Assembly: GCA_026119855.1 (NCBI GenBank)
Contig: JAOWBW010000564.1
Location: 682,001-746,000 of the forward strand
DNA length: 64,000 nt
DNA from: Campanula takesimana
Lineage: Eukaryota; Streptophyta; Magnoliopsida; Asterales; Campanulaceae
Reading direction: 5' to 3'
Under the pieces are notes generated by a model. It was not told the origin of the DNA and ran no database searches. It was given only the letters and a program-made list of their open reading frames with translations. Of this stretch, positions 1 through 11,150 are shown in pieces. The stretch's first letter is position 1. Each line of letters opens with the position of its first letter. The translations under genes were made by a program, and so were the position numbers.

Positions 1-160
1 AGAATAAGACAATTAATAAAACAGAACAAGTTTCAATGCGAGAGTAACATAGACATTTAGCTCAAAAGTGACGGTTATTTTAAAACAAAATTTTAATCTA
101 AAAATAACGGTTATTTTAGACATGAGAGAGTACTACTAATATTTACCTTACCCCAAAATT
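1..160. other. AT-rich flank with MITE-like tail
   Basis: No gene is seen. The stretch has two near-copies of a phrase containing ACGGTTATTTTA and then GAGAGAGTACTA, which resembles the right end of a degenerate Stowaway-type element whose left end lies outside the window. Confidence 0.3.
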
Positions 161-164
161 AAGG

Positions 165-340
165 GAGTCCAAATCTTCTGTGCCATTTTGTATACCACTT
201 CATGTGCCACAAGTGATCTAATGACTCACAGTTATTGAGATTGGTATTATTGTAATATTATGCAAACATGTGAACGGTTGGATTACAAGTGGTACATAGA
301 TTGACACACAAAAGTGATACAAGAGATCTCAACTCAAATT
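165..340. mobile_element. Foldback MITE, copy 1
   Basis: The left half (about 165-235) is an imperfect reverse complement of the right half (about 268-338). Paired landmarks are CACAAGTGATCTAATG on the left and GGATTACAAGTGGTACA on the right. It has no coding capacity. Related foldbacks lie at 390-600 and 29870-30005. Ends and target duplication are not sharply defined. Confidence 0.55.
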
Positions 341-389
341 AAGGTCACTCTGGGTCTTGATTAAGGGCCCAGTAATGACCCTCTCGACT

Positions 390-600
390 GGGCTACGATA
401 GGACAATTCGAGACCAGATCTCCTGTACACATCCTGTGTGCCATCCATGTGCCCAAAGTGATCCGGCCGTTAATATGTTTGAATAATATTAATAAAATGT
501 TAATCTTAAAAACTGTGAGCCGTTGGATCACTTTGAACACATGAAGTGGCACACCGGATGGGTACAGAAGATCTGCTCTCGGACAATTCCTATGTCCACA
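390..600. mobile_element. Foldback MITE, copy 2
   Basis: The two arms (about 395-470 and 517-595) are imperfect reverse complements. GGACAATTC occurs near both ends, and GTGATCCGGCCGTT on the left pairs with GAGCCGTTGGATCAC on the right. Same family as 165-340. Small ORFs here are by-products of the palindrome. Confidence 0.6.
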
Positions 601-1022
601 ACCATGCCTCAACTTTCATTGTCACACTTTTATTCTTCGATAAAGAAATGCAGGTAGTAGTCATAACTCAGCCTTACAACTCTACCACAATTGCAATTTC
701 AAACTTCCAAGTAGCCTGTGACACTTGAAGTTTTCACCAATTCAAAATGGTAGTCCTTATGTCATAAATGAATGTTATTTTTATTTATTTATTTTTTGTC
801 TTAAAATATGAATGTTTTTTGAAAAATGTTAATTCTCTTTAAATATTTTTTTAGTAATTTTTTTCACTAATTTTTTTATATTTGCAAAACTAAATGTTTT
901 GAAAGATTATTACAAGAATATATATTAATATTTTCCATTAAAATATATAAAAAGTAAAAAAATTCAAATAATTTTTCAAAATAAACCTAAAAATTCATTT
1001 GAGGATGGAGAAAATATTATTA
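601..1022. other. AT-rich spacer, nothing recognised
   Basis: Low-complexity A/T-rich sequence with no convincing ORF, RNA gene or repeat boundary. Confidence 0.6.
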
Positions 1023-1558
1023 GGTCATTTGCAATGGTTTATTGAATTGCTTGTTGGATGGGTCTCAATATATTGAAACCATTGTAGAGGGGTGTTGGAG
1101 GAAGGAAGGTGTTGATGCTGATCAACATGTGTTGGAGGAGTTAGTGGGCCAACCAGCTGCACAAGTGTCACGCCCAGATTGGTGCGTGTCATACACACTG
1201 GGAAGAGGAGAGACACTGGGAAGAGGAGAGTGGCGACCAAAAAAGGCTTCCTATCCTTATTTCTTCAACTACATCGCACACGTGTCTCAATTTGATTGGT
1301 CCATTTATATTTCTCACCCAATTTTTATTTCAGAATTATCTTATTAAAATACAAAAAAAGAGAAAAAAAATACACCAAAATTCAGCTCTTTATTTTTTCT
1401 CTATAAGTAGGTGTAAATTTTATTGAATTTCGACACCGAAAAAAAAACCCTCTTTTTTATGAGTTATTGAATGATTAGGTGGATAGAGAGAGAAGATAAC
1501 GTGGAGTGATAAATTGAGTGTTGAATGGAAATAACCTATTTAACCATTGCAAATGGTC
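1023..1558. mobile_element. PIF/Harbinger-type MITE, copy 1
   Basis: The left end GGTCATTTGCAATGGT and the reverse complement of the right end (GACCATTTGCAATGGT) match at 14 of 16 positions. A TTA lies at the left edge and ATA at the right, a degraded 3-bp target duplication of the kind PIF/Harbinger elements make. Internal blocks (CTCTATAAGTAG; AATTTCGACACC; GGTGGATAGAGAGAGAAGAT) are shared with the longer copy at 12487-13341. No transposase is present. Confidence 0.7.
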
Positions 1559-1624
1559 ATATATCTAAACTTTGTTCTCACCACAAGCGTGACACAAGAG
1601 ACAATATAATTCTAGGACAAAAAC

Positions 1625-2488
1625 TCACGTGAGACCGTCTCATCATGTGAGACGGATCCTTCATGGGTTAAAACCCGCCAGCTCATCATGCCCGCTCCAG
1701 CGCTCCACCCGCCCAGCCAACTACTTCTTCTTTCCAGCTTGCGCCACGAGTCCTTCATTTAAAAAAAAAAAATCCTTAATAACTTTAAAATGTTATATCT
1801 TGAGATTTTGAAGTCGGATTTTTTTAAAAAAAATACCAGTGTGTTCTTCTCAACGAGATGAATAAAACTAGATAGGTCATGATATGGTTTGATTTTTATT
1901 TTTTTTAAAAAATATTTTTTAACATACAAAACAAATGAGCTGCTCGTCATAATAAAATGTAACACTTTCTTATGAAGAAAGTAACAGTTTGGTCTTTAAA
2001 AAGTAACACTTTTATTGTAAGATGTAACAGCAGTTTCGCAAATAATATAAATAATTTTTGTGATTAGAAAAAGTAATAATTGAAGTGTAACACAGTGCAT
2101 ATATGATTGTAATATGCTATATAGATGAATGTAACAGTTTGTTAGAGTAATGTTAATTTTTTTCTTTAAAAAAAGAGTAAAAATTCATGTATATAAGCGG
2201 TTTTGTATTTCAATTGAATGTAAAACCCTAGAAAAGTTACATTCATTTATTATAAAATGTAACATTAGTTTAGTTGTCAATCTTATGTTATCTTTAATCT
2301 ATTTCATCAAAATTGTGGTACATTTTTGAGAAAAAAAAGTGCTACATATGAGAAAAAAGTGTTACATTTCTTTACAAAAAGCGTTACTTTTGATGGCGAA
2401 AAAAAAATGATCGGGAAAAAAAAGTTGGAAGGCAAAAAAAAAAAAATGGCTTGGCTTACCTGTGAGCCGTCTCACAAAGGAGACCGCC
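1625..2488. mobile_element. Short-phrase-repeat DNA element
   Basis: Both ends carry GAGAC(C/G)GTCTC-like inverted motifs: GTGAGACCGTCTCA with a second copy at 1625-1655, and GTGAGCCGTCTCAC followed by GGAGACCG at 2462-2488. Between 1970 and 2395 the sequence is built from many scattered copies of GTAACA / GTAACACTTTT in both orientations. Such density of a short motif near element ends is typical of transposase-binding repeats in DNA transposons, but I cannot assign a superfamily. No coding capacity is seen. A MITE has inserted at its right end. Confidence 0.4.
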
Positions 2489-2490
2489 CC

Positions 2491-2671
2491 GAGCAATGCT
2501 AGGGGCATAAAATAAGCTCACAAAATCTTGCTCACAACATGAGGTGGCGATAATTTATTGGTTGCATCGATAATGGACCCGCCACACTCTAATTAAAAAC
2601 ACCAATAAAATCATTACACCTAAGATTTTGTGAGCATGATTTTGTGACTTTTTTATGCCCTAGTATTATTC
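2491..2671. mobile_element. MITE with 9-bp target duplication (Mutator-like size)
   Basis: The ends GAGCAATGCTAGGGGC and (reverse complement of the right end) GAATAATACTAGGGC form terminal inverted repeats. The nonamer GACCGCCCC flanks it at 2482-2490 and 2672-2680, a 9-bp duplication typical of Mutator-like elements. Relatives lie at 33420-33595 and 37238-37420. Confidence 0.7.
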
Positions 2672-2680
2672 GACCGCCCC

Positions 2681-3160
2681 TAATCCTAGTGAGATTGTAT
2701 GATCGTCGCACCAAAGCCGGTTATGTGGAACTCGAGGCCCGGATCTAAAGTGGCTTTCGTTTTCTAGAAGTAGGTAAGTTTTTAAAACTATTTATGGTAA
2801 AATTCTATAAATTCATTTTTTCCCCCTACTTAATGGAAAAATGTGTTTTTGGAGGTGCGCGTTCAAACATACATTTTTCTTAACACGTATTCAAATGTGT
2901 TGACAATCATAAACAAACGTACTATTATTCATCAACACATGCATTGACATTATAAAACAAACGTTCTGACACTTATAAATATATATGCACTGTCGCTCAT
3001 ATACAAATTCATTGACACTCAATTATAGACGTATGGAAACTCATAACAAATGAACCATGAAGACTTAGAGTTATGAATTAAGGTATTTTTTTTATAGGAA
3101 GAGGCGTCCTAGGACCCCAAGTTGCAGAAAATGTGAATGAATTACTTGAAAGGATTAACA
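2681..3160. other. AT-rich spacer, nothing recognised
   Basis: No supported gene. A few short phrases around CACTCATA and TTGACA recur between 2880 and 3050 but do not form a clear array. Confidence 0.5.
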
Positions 3161-3665
3161 TAATAGAGTTGGTAATTGATGTCTTGAATCTGAGTTTGGA
3201 GAATTTCTTGCACGACTATGCGCCCTACCTATTTTAGCAGACGTCGTATAGAAGGGTCATGCGCCCACATGAGTTGCACACATGAGGATGCACGTTGTGA
3301 AGTTTTTGGCAAACTTTATGATCTGGTATACGCCCCAGTTATGCGCGCACATGGAAGGCTATGCGGCCAACCAATGCGGCCGCATAGAGGCGCTTATAAA
3401 TTTGACATGTACCATCATGGTTAGAGTTTCATGTTTCCTTAAGCATATGGTTTAGCGAATATAAATACTAGATAACTCCTCAAACTTGTTCTGATTATTC
3501 TGGTCATTACGATATAATTCCAAGATTTTGAGATACACATCTGTGGAGAGAGAGAGAGAACTTTGGTCTAATATGTTCACTATGTTTGCTCTGTGTTCTA
3601 GATCAGGTGGTCTAGAAATATCAAAAACACATTTGCATTTGAATCTGGCCAATTTGGTGTAGTCT
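3161..3665 (-). mobile_element. Ty3-type LTR/leader fragment, copy 1
   Basis: It is alignable by eye with 11808-12137. Read on the minus strand, 3200-3168 encodes the phrase EILQTQIQDINYQL, matching the start of the gag-like reading frame found at 11850-11524. The remainder resembles an LTR leader with the 12-bp palindrome ATGCGGCCGCAT near 3374-3385. The open frame at 3218-3424 lies in this repeat and is not a gene. Confidence 0.5.
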
Positions 3666-4110
3666 ATTATTTGTTGATAGGCTTAATCACACACCTACGA
3701 ATTAAACCTAGACTAAGTTCTAAAAATATAGCTAAGGTAAGTCCAGAATCGATCTACGAAGAACGGTTATTTGTTTACGTAATTGTCACTTGACAAGATT
3801 GGGGGATTTTTTTTATTTTAATTAATATCCTAAAAGCAGAAATAAATCTAATGGAGCAAACACAATAATTAAAAAGCATTTTGGATTTGAAACTATCCCC
3901 GCCTTTTTATTCAATATCATCGGTACATCTTTTCTATTTTTACCATATTCACTTGATCACGAGATTTATTTCAATATTTGTTTCTTCTTTCAAATTAGTT
4001 ACTAGCAGTGACACACTCACTAGAAACCCTATTAATAAATAAATCTAACTGTCACAATCTAGATCTAATAATTAATTGATGAACGATTTAAAAAACTAAG
4101 ATCAATAACG
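3666..4110 (-). mobile_element. Diverged antisense LTR fragment of the 15.7-kb family
   Basis: The segment is the reverse complement of the 3' half of the LTR at 15730-17036. Shared blocks include ACACCTACGAATTAAACCT, GAAGAACGGTTATTTG and the AGTGACACACTCACTAG region. It is clearly older than the 15730-22992 copy because of many substitutions. Confidence 0.65.
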
Positions 4111-4189
4111 CATTATATAATTATTGTATATTGATAATCGTCTTATTTTACCCACTTCACAATTTACCTCGGCACATGCATAAATTATA

Positions 4190-4536
4190 AAGATGTGTTA
4201 GAGAAAAATAAACATAAGAACGATGTCAAGCGAAATAATCAATCACAACACAAGAATTTACGTGGTTCACCAACTTGGTTACGTCTACAGGCGGATGGAG
4301 AATATATAATTATTCAATGACAATTACAAAAGACGATCTTCACTAATCTAGTTGCACGAATTATTGAGCTCAATAACTCTGTCACCCTAAATCTAGATCT
4401 TAGATCTCTTGTATCTCTCAAAGATGACCGGCAAAAATAATGCTAGATGAGGGGTTAGTATTTATAGGCATAAATACTAGAAACCCAAAAGGAGAAGGAA
4501 TCATATTCTTTGTGTACAATGTAATTGGAATCATAT
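4190..4536. mobile_element. Retrotransposon-like fragment
   Basis: It contains AATTTACGTGGTTCACC, a phrase common in plant LTR elements, followed by a region broken by the copia element at 4537. The sequence probably continues after 8727. No coding sequence is recognised. Confidence 0.35.
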
Positions 4537-4981
4537 TGTTGGAGTAGAGATCTTTAAAGGAGACAAAATCTGGCACAGGCACCAGGCGGGCGCTCGGGGT
4601 ATAGCAGGCGCACGCTCGGTTTGATCAGAAGGTTTGGTCCTGGAGAGCGAGGTAAGCGGGCGCTTGGTCTAGAGCAGGCAGGCGCTCGGTCGACTGGCCA
4701 GGAAGTACAGATTTTCGGGATTCCTTAATAGTCTAGGTTTAGGTCTTATTCTTAGGTGTGTATTTAAGCAATGTTCCGCCCCATAACTCATTGTAACTCT
4801 ATATTTACATATTATAGTGCAAGATCCTGGCTTGGTAGTTCCCCTAGACGTAGTCAAACATATTGACGAACTGGGTAAACAATTTCTTGTGTTCCTTCTG
4901 TCTTTTTGCTTTGGTTATCTATTTCTTGTGCTTGTTTGTGGTGCTGTGATTTCTTGCGATTTGCTTGGTTGTTGGGTTGGG
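4537..4981 (+). repeat. COP-A 5' LTR, first part
   Basis: Matches 8250-8700. It carries a cluster of GGCGCTCGG-type GC-rich phrases (4584-4695). Interrupted after TTGGG (4977-4981) by the solo LTR; the remainder is 6448-6466. Confidence 0.9.
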
Positions 4982-6442
4982 TGTTGGTGTTGGTGCCCCA
5001 GGCACGTTTGTTAAACGTTGTATAAGTTATCATTTTATTCATAATAATAAAGAGATAATAAGATTATTATTATGGCTCGTGTTTGCTTATAATAATCTCC
5101 GTCCCTAGAGCTTGTTAAGCACTAGTATAAAGGCTAAATGATCATGGGATGATCATGTTAGATTTATAGGTACTTGTTTGGAACAAGGTACTGGACATGA
5201 CCCGCGGTATGAGATTTATGTCATGGTCGATGTCATATATAAATCTCATATTAGTTATGTCATTTGAATCCTTAGACATGAAGTTATTATAGTCTTCCAC
5301 TTGATGAACATTATGTTTGACATATTCAAACGCTACCTTAACACGGTAGTTATAAAGGGTATGATTGGCATAATCGGATTCACGTAGGGAAGAATAATAA
5401 GCTAAATGGATTTGTCCCTCTTCGGAGAGATGTCAAGCTTGGGCCCCTCGAACGAATGGTGTTGATGAAATGTTTGTCCAAACTCAAATGGATTGATTGG
5501 ATCAATGTCATTTGGATTATCAACATATTCGGAATCGAGAAAGTATTGAACAATAAAAGTTGACTTGTTGACCATGACTTGTGTTCAATGACATCGTGGA
5601 CAAAGGGATTGTGACATGTTCTAAAAGGAATGCGAACTTGTATCTAGTTATGCTATTTGGGTAGGTATGACGGTTTGCTAGAACCTAATCATATCTTATG
5701 GTTTCATGTTTGAACCCATTGCCAACTTAGTATAATCCTAGAGGGTCACACACAATAGAACGAATCCTAAATAAGGACTATATTGGAAATTTGGAAAAAT
5801 TGGATTTTTCTGGGCCTTTGGGCGACCGCCCAAATGGGCTGGGCGACCGCACAAGAACTTGGGCGGCCGCACACCTCAGTTTGGGCGGCCGCACAGTGCT
5901 GTCGGGGGCAGATTCCTAATTTGACTCGGAATCGAATTTTGGCTGGGTTTTAACACAAGTTTCATATTTGGAATAGGTCTTACTTGTGTATAAACATCAG
6001 AATTCGGCCATAACTCAGACCTAATGTTTGTGCAAGCCTCCAAAGAGTTTGAGAGGGTTTTATTTTGTTCTAAGAAATCCTAGATTGAAGAACAAAATTA
6101 TACACAAAGAAAATTCCATATAGTTCATATTAATTGTGAAAACGTGTTTCATAATTTGGTCTAGCAACCAAGATCAAGTGTTCTTGATATTCGTTCGTGG
6201 TGTGGATACCGCTAGAGGGTGAAACTTATCATCTTCAAAGTTCGTGATTATTACTATGATCGTGATCAAGTTTTCAAGTCTCTATCGAATTCAAGGTTGC
6301 AAAATCAAAGGCATCAAGGGTTAGTATTCTAGTATTCATATTGTTATATTTGACCTAATCATATGAATGGATCTATGGGCTTTGGGTTTCATTAAATTTT
6401 AAATGCTTAATTCCGCTGCGCATGTGACTACGAAACCCAACA
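4982..6442. mobile_element. Solo LTR, family X copy 1 (1,461 bp)
   Basis: It begins TGTTGGTG and ends ACCCAACA, and is flanked by a perfect 5-bp duplication TTGGG (4977-4981 and 6443-6447). It is the reverse complement of the family at 9602-11145 and 47104-48590. No internal region is present, so it arose by LTR-LTR recombination after insertion into COP-A. A run of GGGCGACCGCCCA and GGGCGGCCGCAC phrases lies at 5820-5895. Confidence 0.9.
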
Positions 6443-6536
6443 TTGGGAGGGGCTTATTCCACAACAATTGGTATCTAGAGCTCCGATTTAATGATCCGGG
6501 TTTATCAAGCAATCAAGAATGGGCAAGGATAAATAA

Positions 6537-7406
6537 GTGGTGGAGAAATTCGATGGGTCTGACTATGGGTTTTGGAGGATGCAAATAGAGGATCTCTTGT
6601 ATAATAAGGATCTCTATATGCCTCTAAAAGGAGTCAAGCTGGAAAGCGAAAAAAAGGAAGACTGGGACCTCATGGATAGGAAAGCCTTAGGGGTGGTTCG
6701 ATCTACTTTGTCGAAGTAGATCGCGAAGACTACCAAGAAGGCGAAAACCACCAAGGAACTATTGGATTATCTTACTGAGAGATTTGAAACACCATCTGCT
6801 GCAAATAAGGTTGATTTGATACGCAAGATGGGTAATCTCAAGATCCAAGAGGGAGGATCCATAGCTAAACAAATCGATGAGTTTATGGATGTTATAGACT
6901 CATTGGCTGCGTTGGAGATTACTTTCGGTGACGAGGTTCATGCATGTTTATTGCTAGCGTCTTTACCAGGAAGTTGGAACGGAACGGTGACAGCGTTAAA
7001 TGCTTCAGCGGGTAAGAACAAATTGAAGTATGATGATGTTAAGGACTTTCTCTTGGGAGAGGAAAATCGCATAAAGAAGTTGGGGACATCGTCTACTTCG
7101 GAATCGGTCTTGGCTACAACTAGTAGGGGAAGGCCGGGTTCTAACAATAAAAGGAGAACAGGGTCAAGGGAAAGTGTAATCGGGGGTGGGAGTCAGTCTG
7201 TGGAGAACAAAGAAAGACCAAGGGTTGCAAGAGGATCGGTAGAGTGCTATCATTGTAAGGAGTTAGGACACTACAAGAGGGATTGTCCCATGCGAGGGGA
7301 TAAATCGGCGAATGTGATAACTGAAGGTGAAGATGTATTGATTCTGAGCGTTAGTGGTGTGCTAGAATCATGGGTGCTGGATTCGGGGGCATCATTCCAC
7401 TCATGA
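6537..7406 (+). pseudogene. COP-A gag and start of protease (broken)
   Basis: One reading frame runs from 6537 to 7406 with an in-frame TAG at 6717-6719. It begins VEKFDGSDYGFWRMQIEDLL, the classic copia Gag opening (UBN2/DUF4219-like). A CCHC zinc knuckle (CYHCKELGHYKRDCP) is encoded near 7244-7290. The frame then reaches the protease active-site motif WVLDSGASFHS and stops at 7404-7406. Gag forms the retrotransposon particle; the aspartic protease matures it. The product here cannot be full length. Confidence 0.88.
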
Positions 7407-7422
7407 GGGGCATGCAGAGGAG

Positions 7423-7914
7423 ATGGAAAATTACACTTCCGGTGATTTCGGAAAGGTCTATCTGGCGGATGGCGAGCCTTTGGAAATCAAGGGGAAGGGG
7501 GATGTCAGAATAGGAGCATCGGACGGGAAGGTCTTACATCTACACGGGGTCAAACACATTCCAGGTTTGAAAAAGAACCTGTTATCAGTTGGGCAGCTGG
7601 GTGAAGAAGGTTACACGGTAACTTTTAGCTGCAGGAACTTTGTTATTACCAAGGAGGATTCTGAGATAGCTCGAGGTAATAGGGAAGGAAGATTTTATTT
7701 GATGAACAACACCAAGGATAGTATCGCGGTGGCGTCAACCAAGGGTGATACGAATTTGTGGCACTGTCGATTGGGTCACATGGGTGAGAAGGGTAAGTTG
7801 GTTCACACGGATTTGTGGGGACCGCCCCCGGTAACTTCTCTAGGTGGTGCGTCATATTACATGACCTTCATTGATAATGGTGGGGAGTATGAGCTCAGGG
7901 AGTTTGAGGAATGA
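7423..7914 (+). pseudogene. COP-A protease end plus GAG-pre-integrase region (truncated)
   Basis: Continues the polyprotein in another frame. It carries LKKNLLSVGQL and NLWHCRLGHMGEKGKL (the HCRLGH part of the GAG-pre-integrase zinc region), then the integrase entry LVHTDLWGP. It jumps from YMTFID to NGGEYELREFEE and stops, so the integrase core is missing. The next 330 bases to the 3' LTR contain no recognisable reverse transcriptase or RNase H. Confidence 0.85.
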
Positions 7915-8249
7915 TGTGCTGCAAATGAAATTTGCATGGATATTCCAGACTCGGGTGTGAGCAGGACGGTTCATGATGACCAAGGTCAAGGGGTCAGTAA
8001 AGATGAACCATATACTCCAGGACCGGATATTCCGCTGCGCATATCTAACAGTGAGTGTAGATCGGATGGCAAGGCTCCAGGTTTCTCAAGCAAGGATAAA
8101 TTGAAGCTATGCATGGCTTCAACGGGGCTTGGAGAATAGGGGAGGAGGATGGCACTACCATGATCGAGGTGAGCAATAGGAAGGTACCAAGGATGAGTTG
8201 AAGACGGATACGGGGATGTTATACACGGGTTGATCTCTAGGTGGGAGAT

Positions 8250-8721
8250 TGTTGGAGTAGAGATCTTAAAAGGAGACGAAAGGAGAAAATCTGGCATAGG
8301 CACCAGGCAGGCGCTCGGGGTATAGCAGGCGCACGCTCGGTTTGATTAGAAGGTTTGGTCCTGGAGAGAGAGGTAAGCGGGTGCTCGGTCTAGAGCAAGC
8401 GGGCGCGCGGTCGACGTGCCAGGAAGTGCAGATTTTTGGGATTCCTTAATAGTCTAGGTTTAGGTCTTATTCTTAGGTGTGTATTTAAGCAATGTTCCGC
8501 CCCATAACTCATTGTAACTCCATATTTACATATTATAGTGCAAGATCCTGGCTTGGTAGTGCCCCCAGACGTAGTCAAACATATTGACGAACTGGGTAAA
8601 CAATTTCTTGTGTTCCTTCTGTCTTTTTGCTTTGGTTATCTATTTCTTGTGCTTGTTTGTGGTGCGGTGATTTCTTGCGATTTGCTTGGGTGTTGGGTTG
8701 GGAAGGGCTTATTCCACAACA
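8250..8721 (+). repeat. COP-A 3' LTR
   Basis: Starts TGTTGG and ends ACAACA, and aligns with 4537-4981 plus 6448-6466. GC-rich GCGCTCGG phrases occur at 8308-8415. A third, partial copy lies at 22993-23350. Confidence 0.92.
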
Positions 8722-9601
8722 CCTATTTCTTGAGTACACAGTAATTCTATTCTCATTAGGAAACGGCTTTCCTAATTCTCAAACAATTCCTTTTACCAAT
8801 AAGAAACCTAATTAAACCAATAAGCTTTAATCTTAGTACCAAAAAGATTTCTTTTCCTTGCCCGATTCAAATCCCATGATTTACTTTCACTTTCTCGGAC
8901 ATATCCTTAATCAATATTCATCGATTCAAAGGCATATTCCCAACAATATCCACATTGACTTTGAATCTCTCCGACCCATAATTCATATCCATGAACCGAC
9001 CCAAACTCCACCTTGAGTTGAATCCTCCGCTTCTGAATATATCTCTCCAACTCCGCCACCGCCTTCTGTCTTTGTCAAGACACCATCTTTGTTCACTCAA
9101 GAACAACCACGTTTACTTAGTCAAGAAAACGACTTTTCTGGCTCAACTTGTGCAATGATTTCTAGATCCCTAGAACCTTCACCACAACGCTGACCATGAT
9201 ATCCGAAATACCAAATCCACGATCACCAAATTCGAATACCATATTACGCAGATGATGACAGTCGATCTTGTCTCAAACTTTAAAGTGCTTCGAACTATTC
9301 TTGGATCACCAATGACCACAGACACCCTTGAATGACTTGAACAAATTACTTCTCATTCTGGTAATGTATCTCGAACCCGTGACTACTTATTTGGATTTCT
9401 TCCCCATAAGCATCTGCACAAAAGAAAATTATACATGAACTGCACGACTGCGCGATGTCTGCACGAACCGCTATAATACTCCACTAACATGTGCTCTTAC
9501 TTATCTTGTTTCTTCGACCTCTCCATAACGCCGATTAGATCCAAGAAACTAGTATTGATGTCTCAGAAAGCCTTCTAGACCATCAACATAGTGTTTCGAT
9601 G
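8722..9601. other. Unassigned repeat-like sequence between insertions
   Basis: Probably the continuation of the sequence interrupted at 4536. It is C-rich on the plus strand and has no convincing ORF; the open frame at 8918-9106 (-) has no recognisable motif. It resembles old retrotransposon sequence, and its right side continues beyond the solo LTR at 9602-11145. Confidence 0.35.
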
Positions 9602-11145
9602 TGTTGGGTTTTGAGGGTCCTTGCGCAGCGGAAAACGGCAATATAAATCAACAAAACTCATGAGCCCATGGATCCATTCATGATGATTAAATTAATAGAA
9701 AGATAAATTTAGAATACTAACCGTTGTTGTGCGTTTAAAATTTTTTGGATCTTCAAATCTTCAAGTTTTCAAGCTTTATGATTTGATCTCCCCGTTCTCC
9801 GCGTTCTTCGGATCACGGTCACAGGAACACGAACTCGAGATGCTAAAGGAAGCATCCTCTATGTTTATCCACACGCGAATGAATATCTAGAACCATTATA
9901 GATCTAGACTGCTAGAACAATTTGAAAACACGCTTTTCTAATCTTCAAAGGCTATATAAATTTATTGGTGTTCTTGAGCTTTTTGATTCTCAATCTAAAC
10001 TCCAGAATGTGTTTCTCAAACAATGGAGGCTACCAATAATGATACAATATCAATTAGGTTACTTCCATTCAATACCATATGGAATAGGGCAAAGAGAGAG
10101 GTTTTTATACTTATTAAACCTAAACCCTTTAGGAGAAATAGTCCAAAAACCCGTCAAATGTCGGAACAGGAAGTCAGAAACCCGGAACAAAGGAGGTACG
10201 CCTGGGGCACCACAAGGGTCCGGCCGGGTCCCCATATGGCTCCGGTCGGACCATGCTTCCTTTTCCATTTTTCTAATTTTACTTAAATCCGATTTTTACG
10301 CTCTTTACGCAATTCTAATTTTAGCCTTTTTCTTGATTCGTTCTTTTATGTGTGACCCCAGAGGATTATATTAAGTTGGAAATGAGTCAAACCAAGGTCA
10401 AACCCATAAGTCATGAGTGGACTCTATCAAGCCATCATGACTACCCAATTAATATAACTTAACAAAGTTCGATAATCCTCATAGAACATATCACAATCCT
10501 TTTGTCACGCGATATCATATTGAACATAAGTCATGGTCCACGTCAACTTATATTGTTCAATGCTTTCTCGATCCCGAGTAGATTGATATGAGCAAATGAC
10601 ATTGAACACATCAATTCATTTGAGCGTGGCCACGTATTTCATCAATCTCACTCTTCGAGTGGCCTAAGCAGATATCTCTCTTGAAGGAGGGACAAATTCC
10701 ATCTTGACTTATCATTCTTCCCTACAAGAATCCGATTATGCCAATCATAGCCTTTATGACTACCTGGTTAAGGGTAGCGGTTGACTATGTCAAACACAAT
10801 ATTCATCATGTGGAAGACCATGATAATATTAGGTCTAAGGATATCAAATGATATAACTATATGAGATTTAATTATGACATTTGACCATGACATAAATCTC
10901 ATATTGGGTCATGTCCCGTACTTGTTCACCAACAAGTACCCATAAGTTTAATTTGTATCACATACACATGATCATTATATGATCATCGATTAAACTTATA
11001 CTAGTCCTTCATAAGTACTAGGGACGGGAATTATTATAATAAACATGCAAAACATATAATAATCCAAGGTTGTTATCTCTATAACAAATGAGATCATGAT
11101 GTAATGCAAGGCCTTTCTCAAGGGCCTAGGGAATAATCTCCAACA
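9602..11145. mobile_element. Solo LTR, family X copy 2 (1,544 bp)
   Basis: It begins TGTTGGGTTTTGAG and ends ATCTCCAACA, flanked by CGATG (9597-9601) and CGCTG (11146-11150), a target duplication with one mismatch. Long blocks around ATGGATCCATTCATGATGAT and AAGTACTAGGGACGGG match the copy at 47104-48590 in the same orientation. Open frames inside (such as 9922-10374) show no retrotransposon domain. Confidence 0.85.
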
Positions 11146-11150
11146 CGCTG

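Larger units (their letters stand above)
4537..8721 (+). mobile_element. Ty1/copia retrotransposon, internally deleted (COP-A)
   Basis: The 3' LTR is 8250-8721 (472 bp, TGTTGG...ACAACA). The 5' LTR is 4537-6466 but is split by a solo LTR at 4982-6442; without it the 5' LTR is about 464 bp. The flanks are CATAT and CCTAT, a target duplication with one mismatch. A primer-binding site beginning TTGGTATCTAGAGC follows at 6468-6481, matching the initiator-Met type used by copia elements. Gag, a protease start and the GAG-pre-integrase region remain; integrase core, reverse transcriptase and RNase H are gone. A purine-rich tract (8237-8249) precedes the 3' LTR. It could move only with proteins from elsewhere. 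Confidence 0.9.

Noticed and set aside
9922..10374. 150-codon plus-strand ORF
   Set aside because: Lies wholly within a solo LTR and is not conserved as a frame in the other copies.
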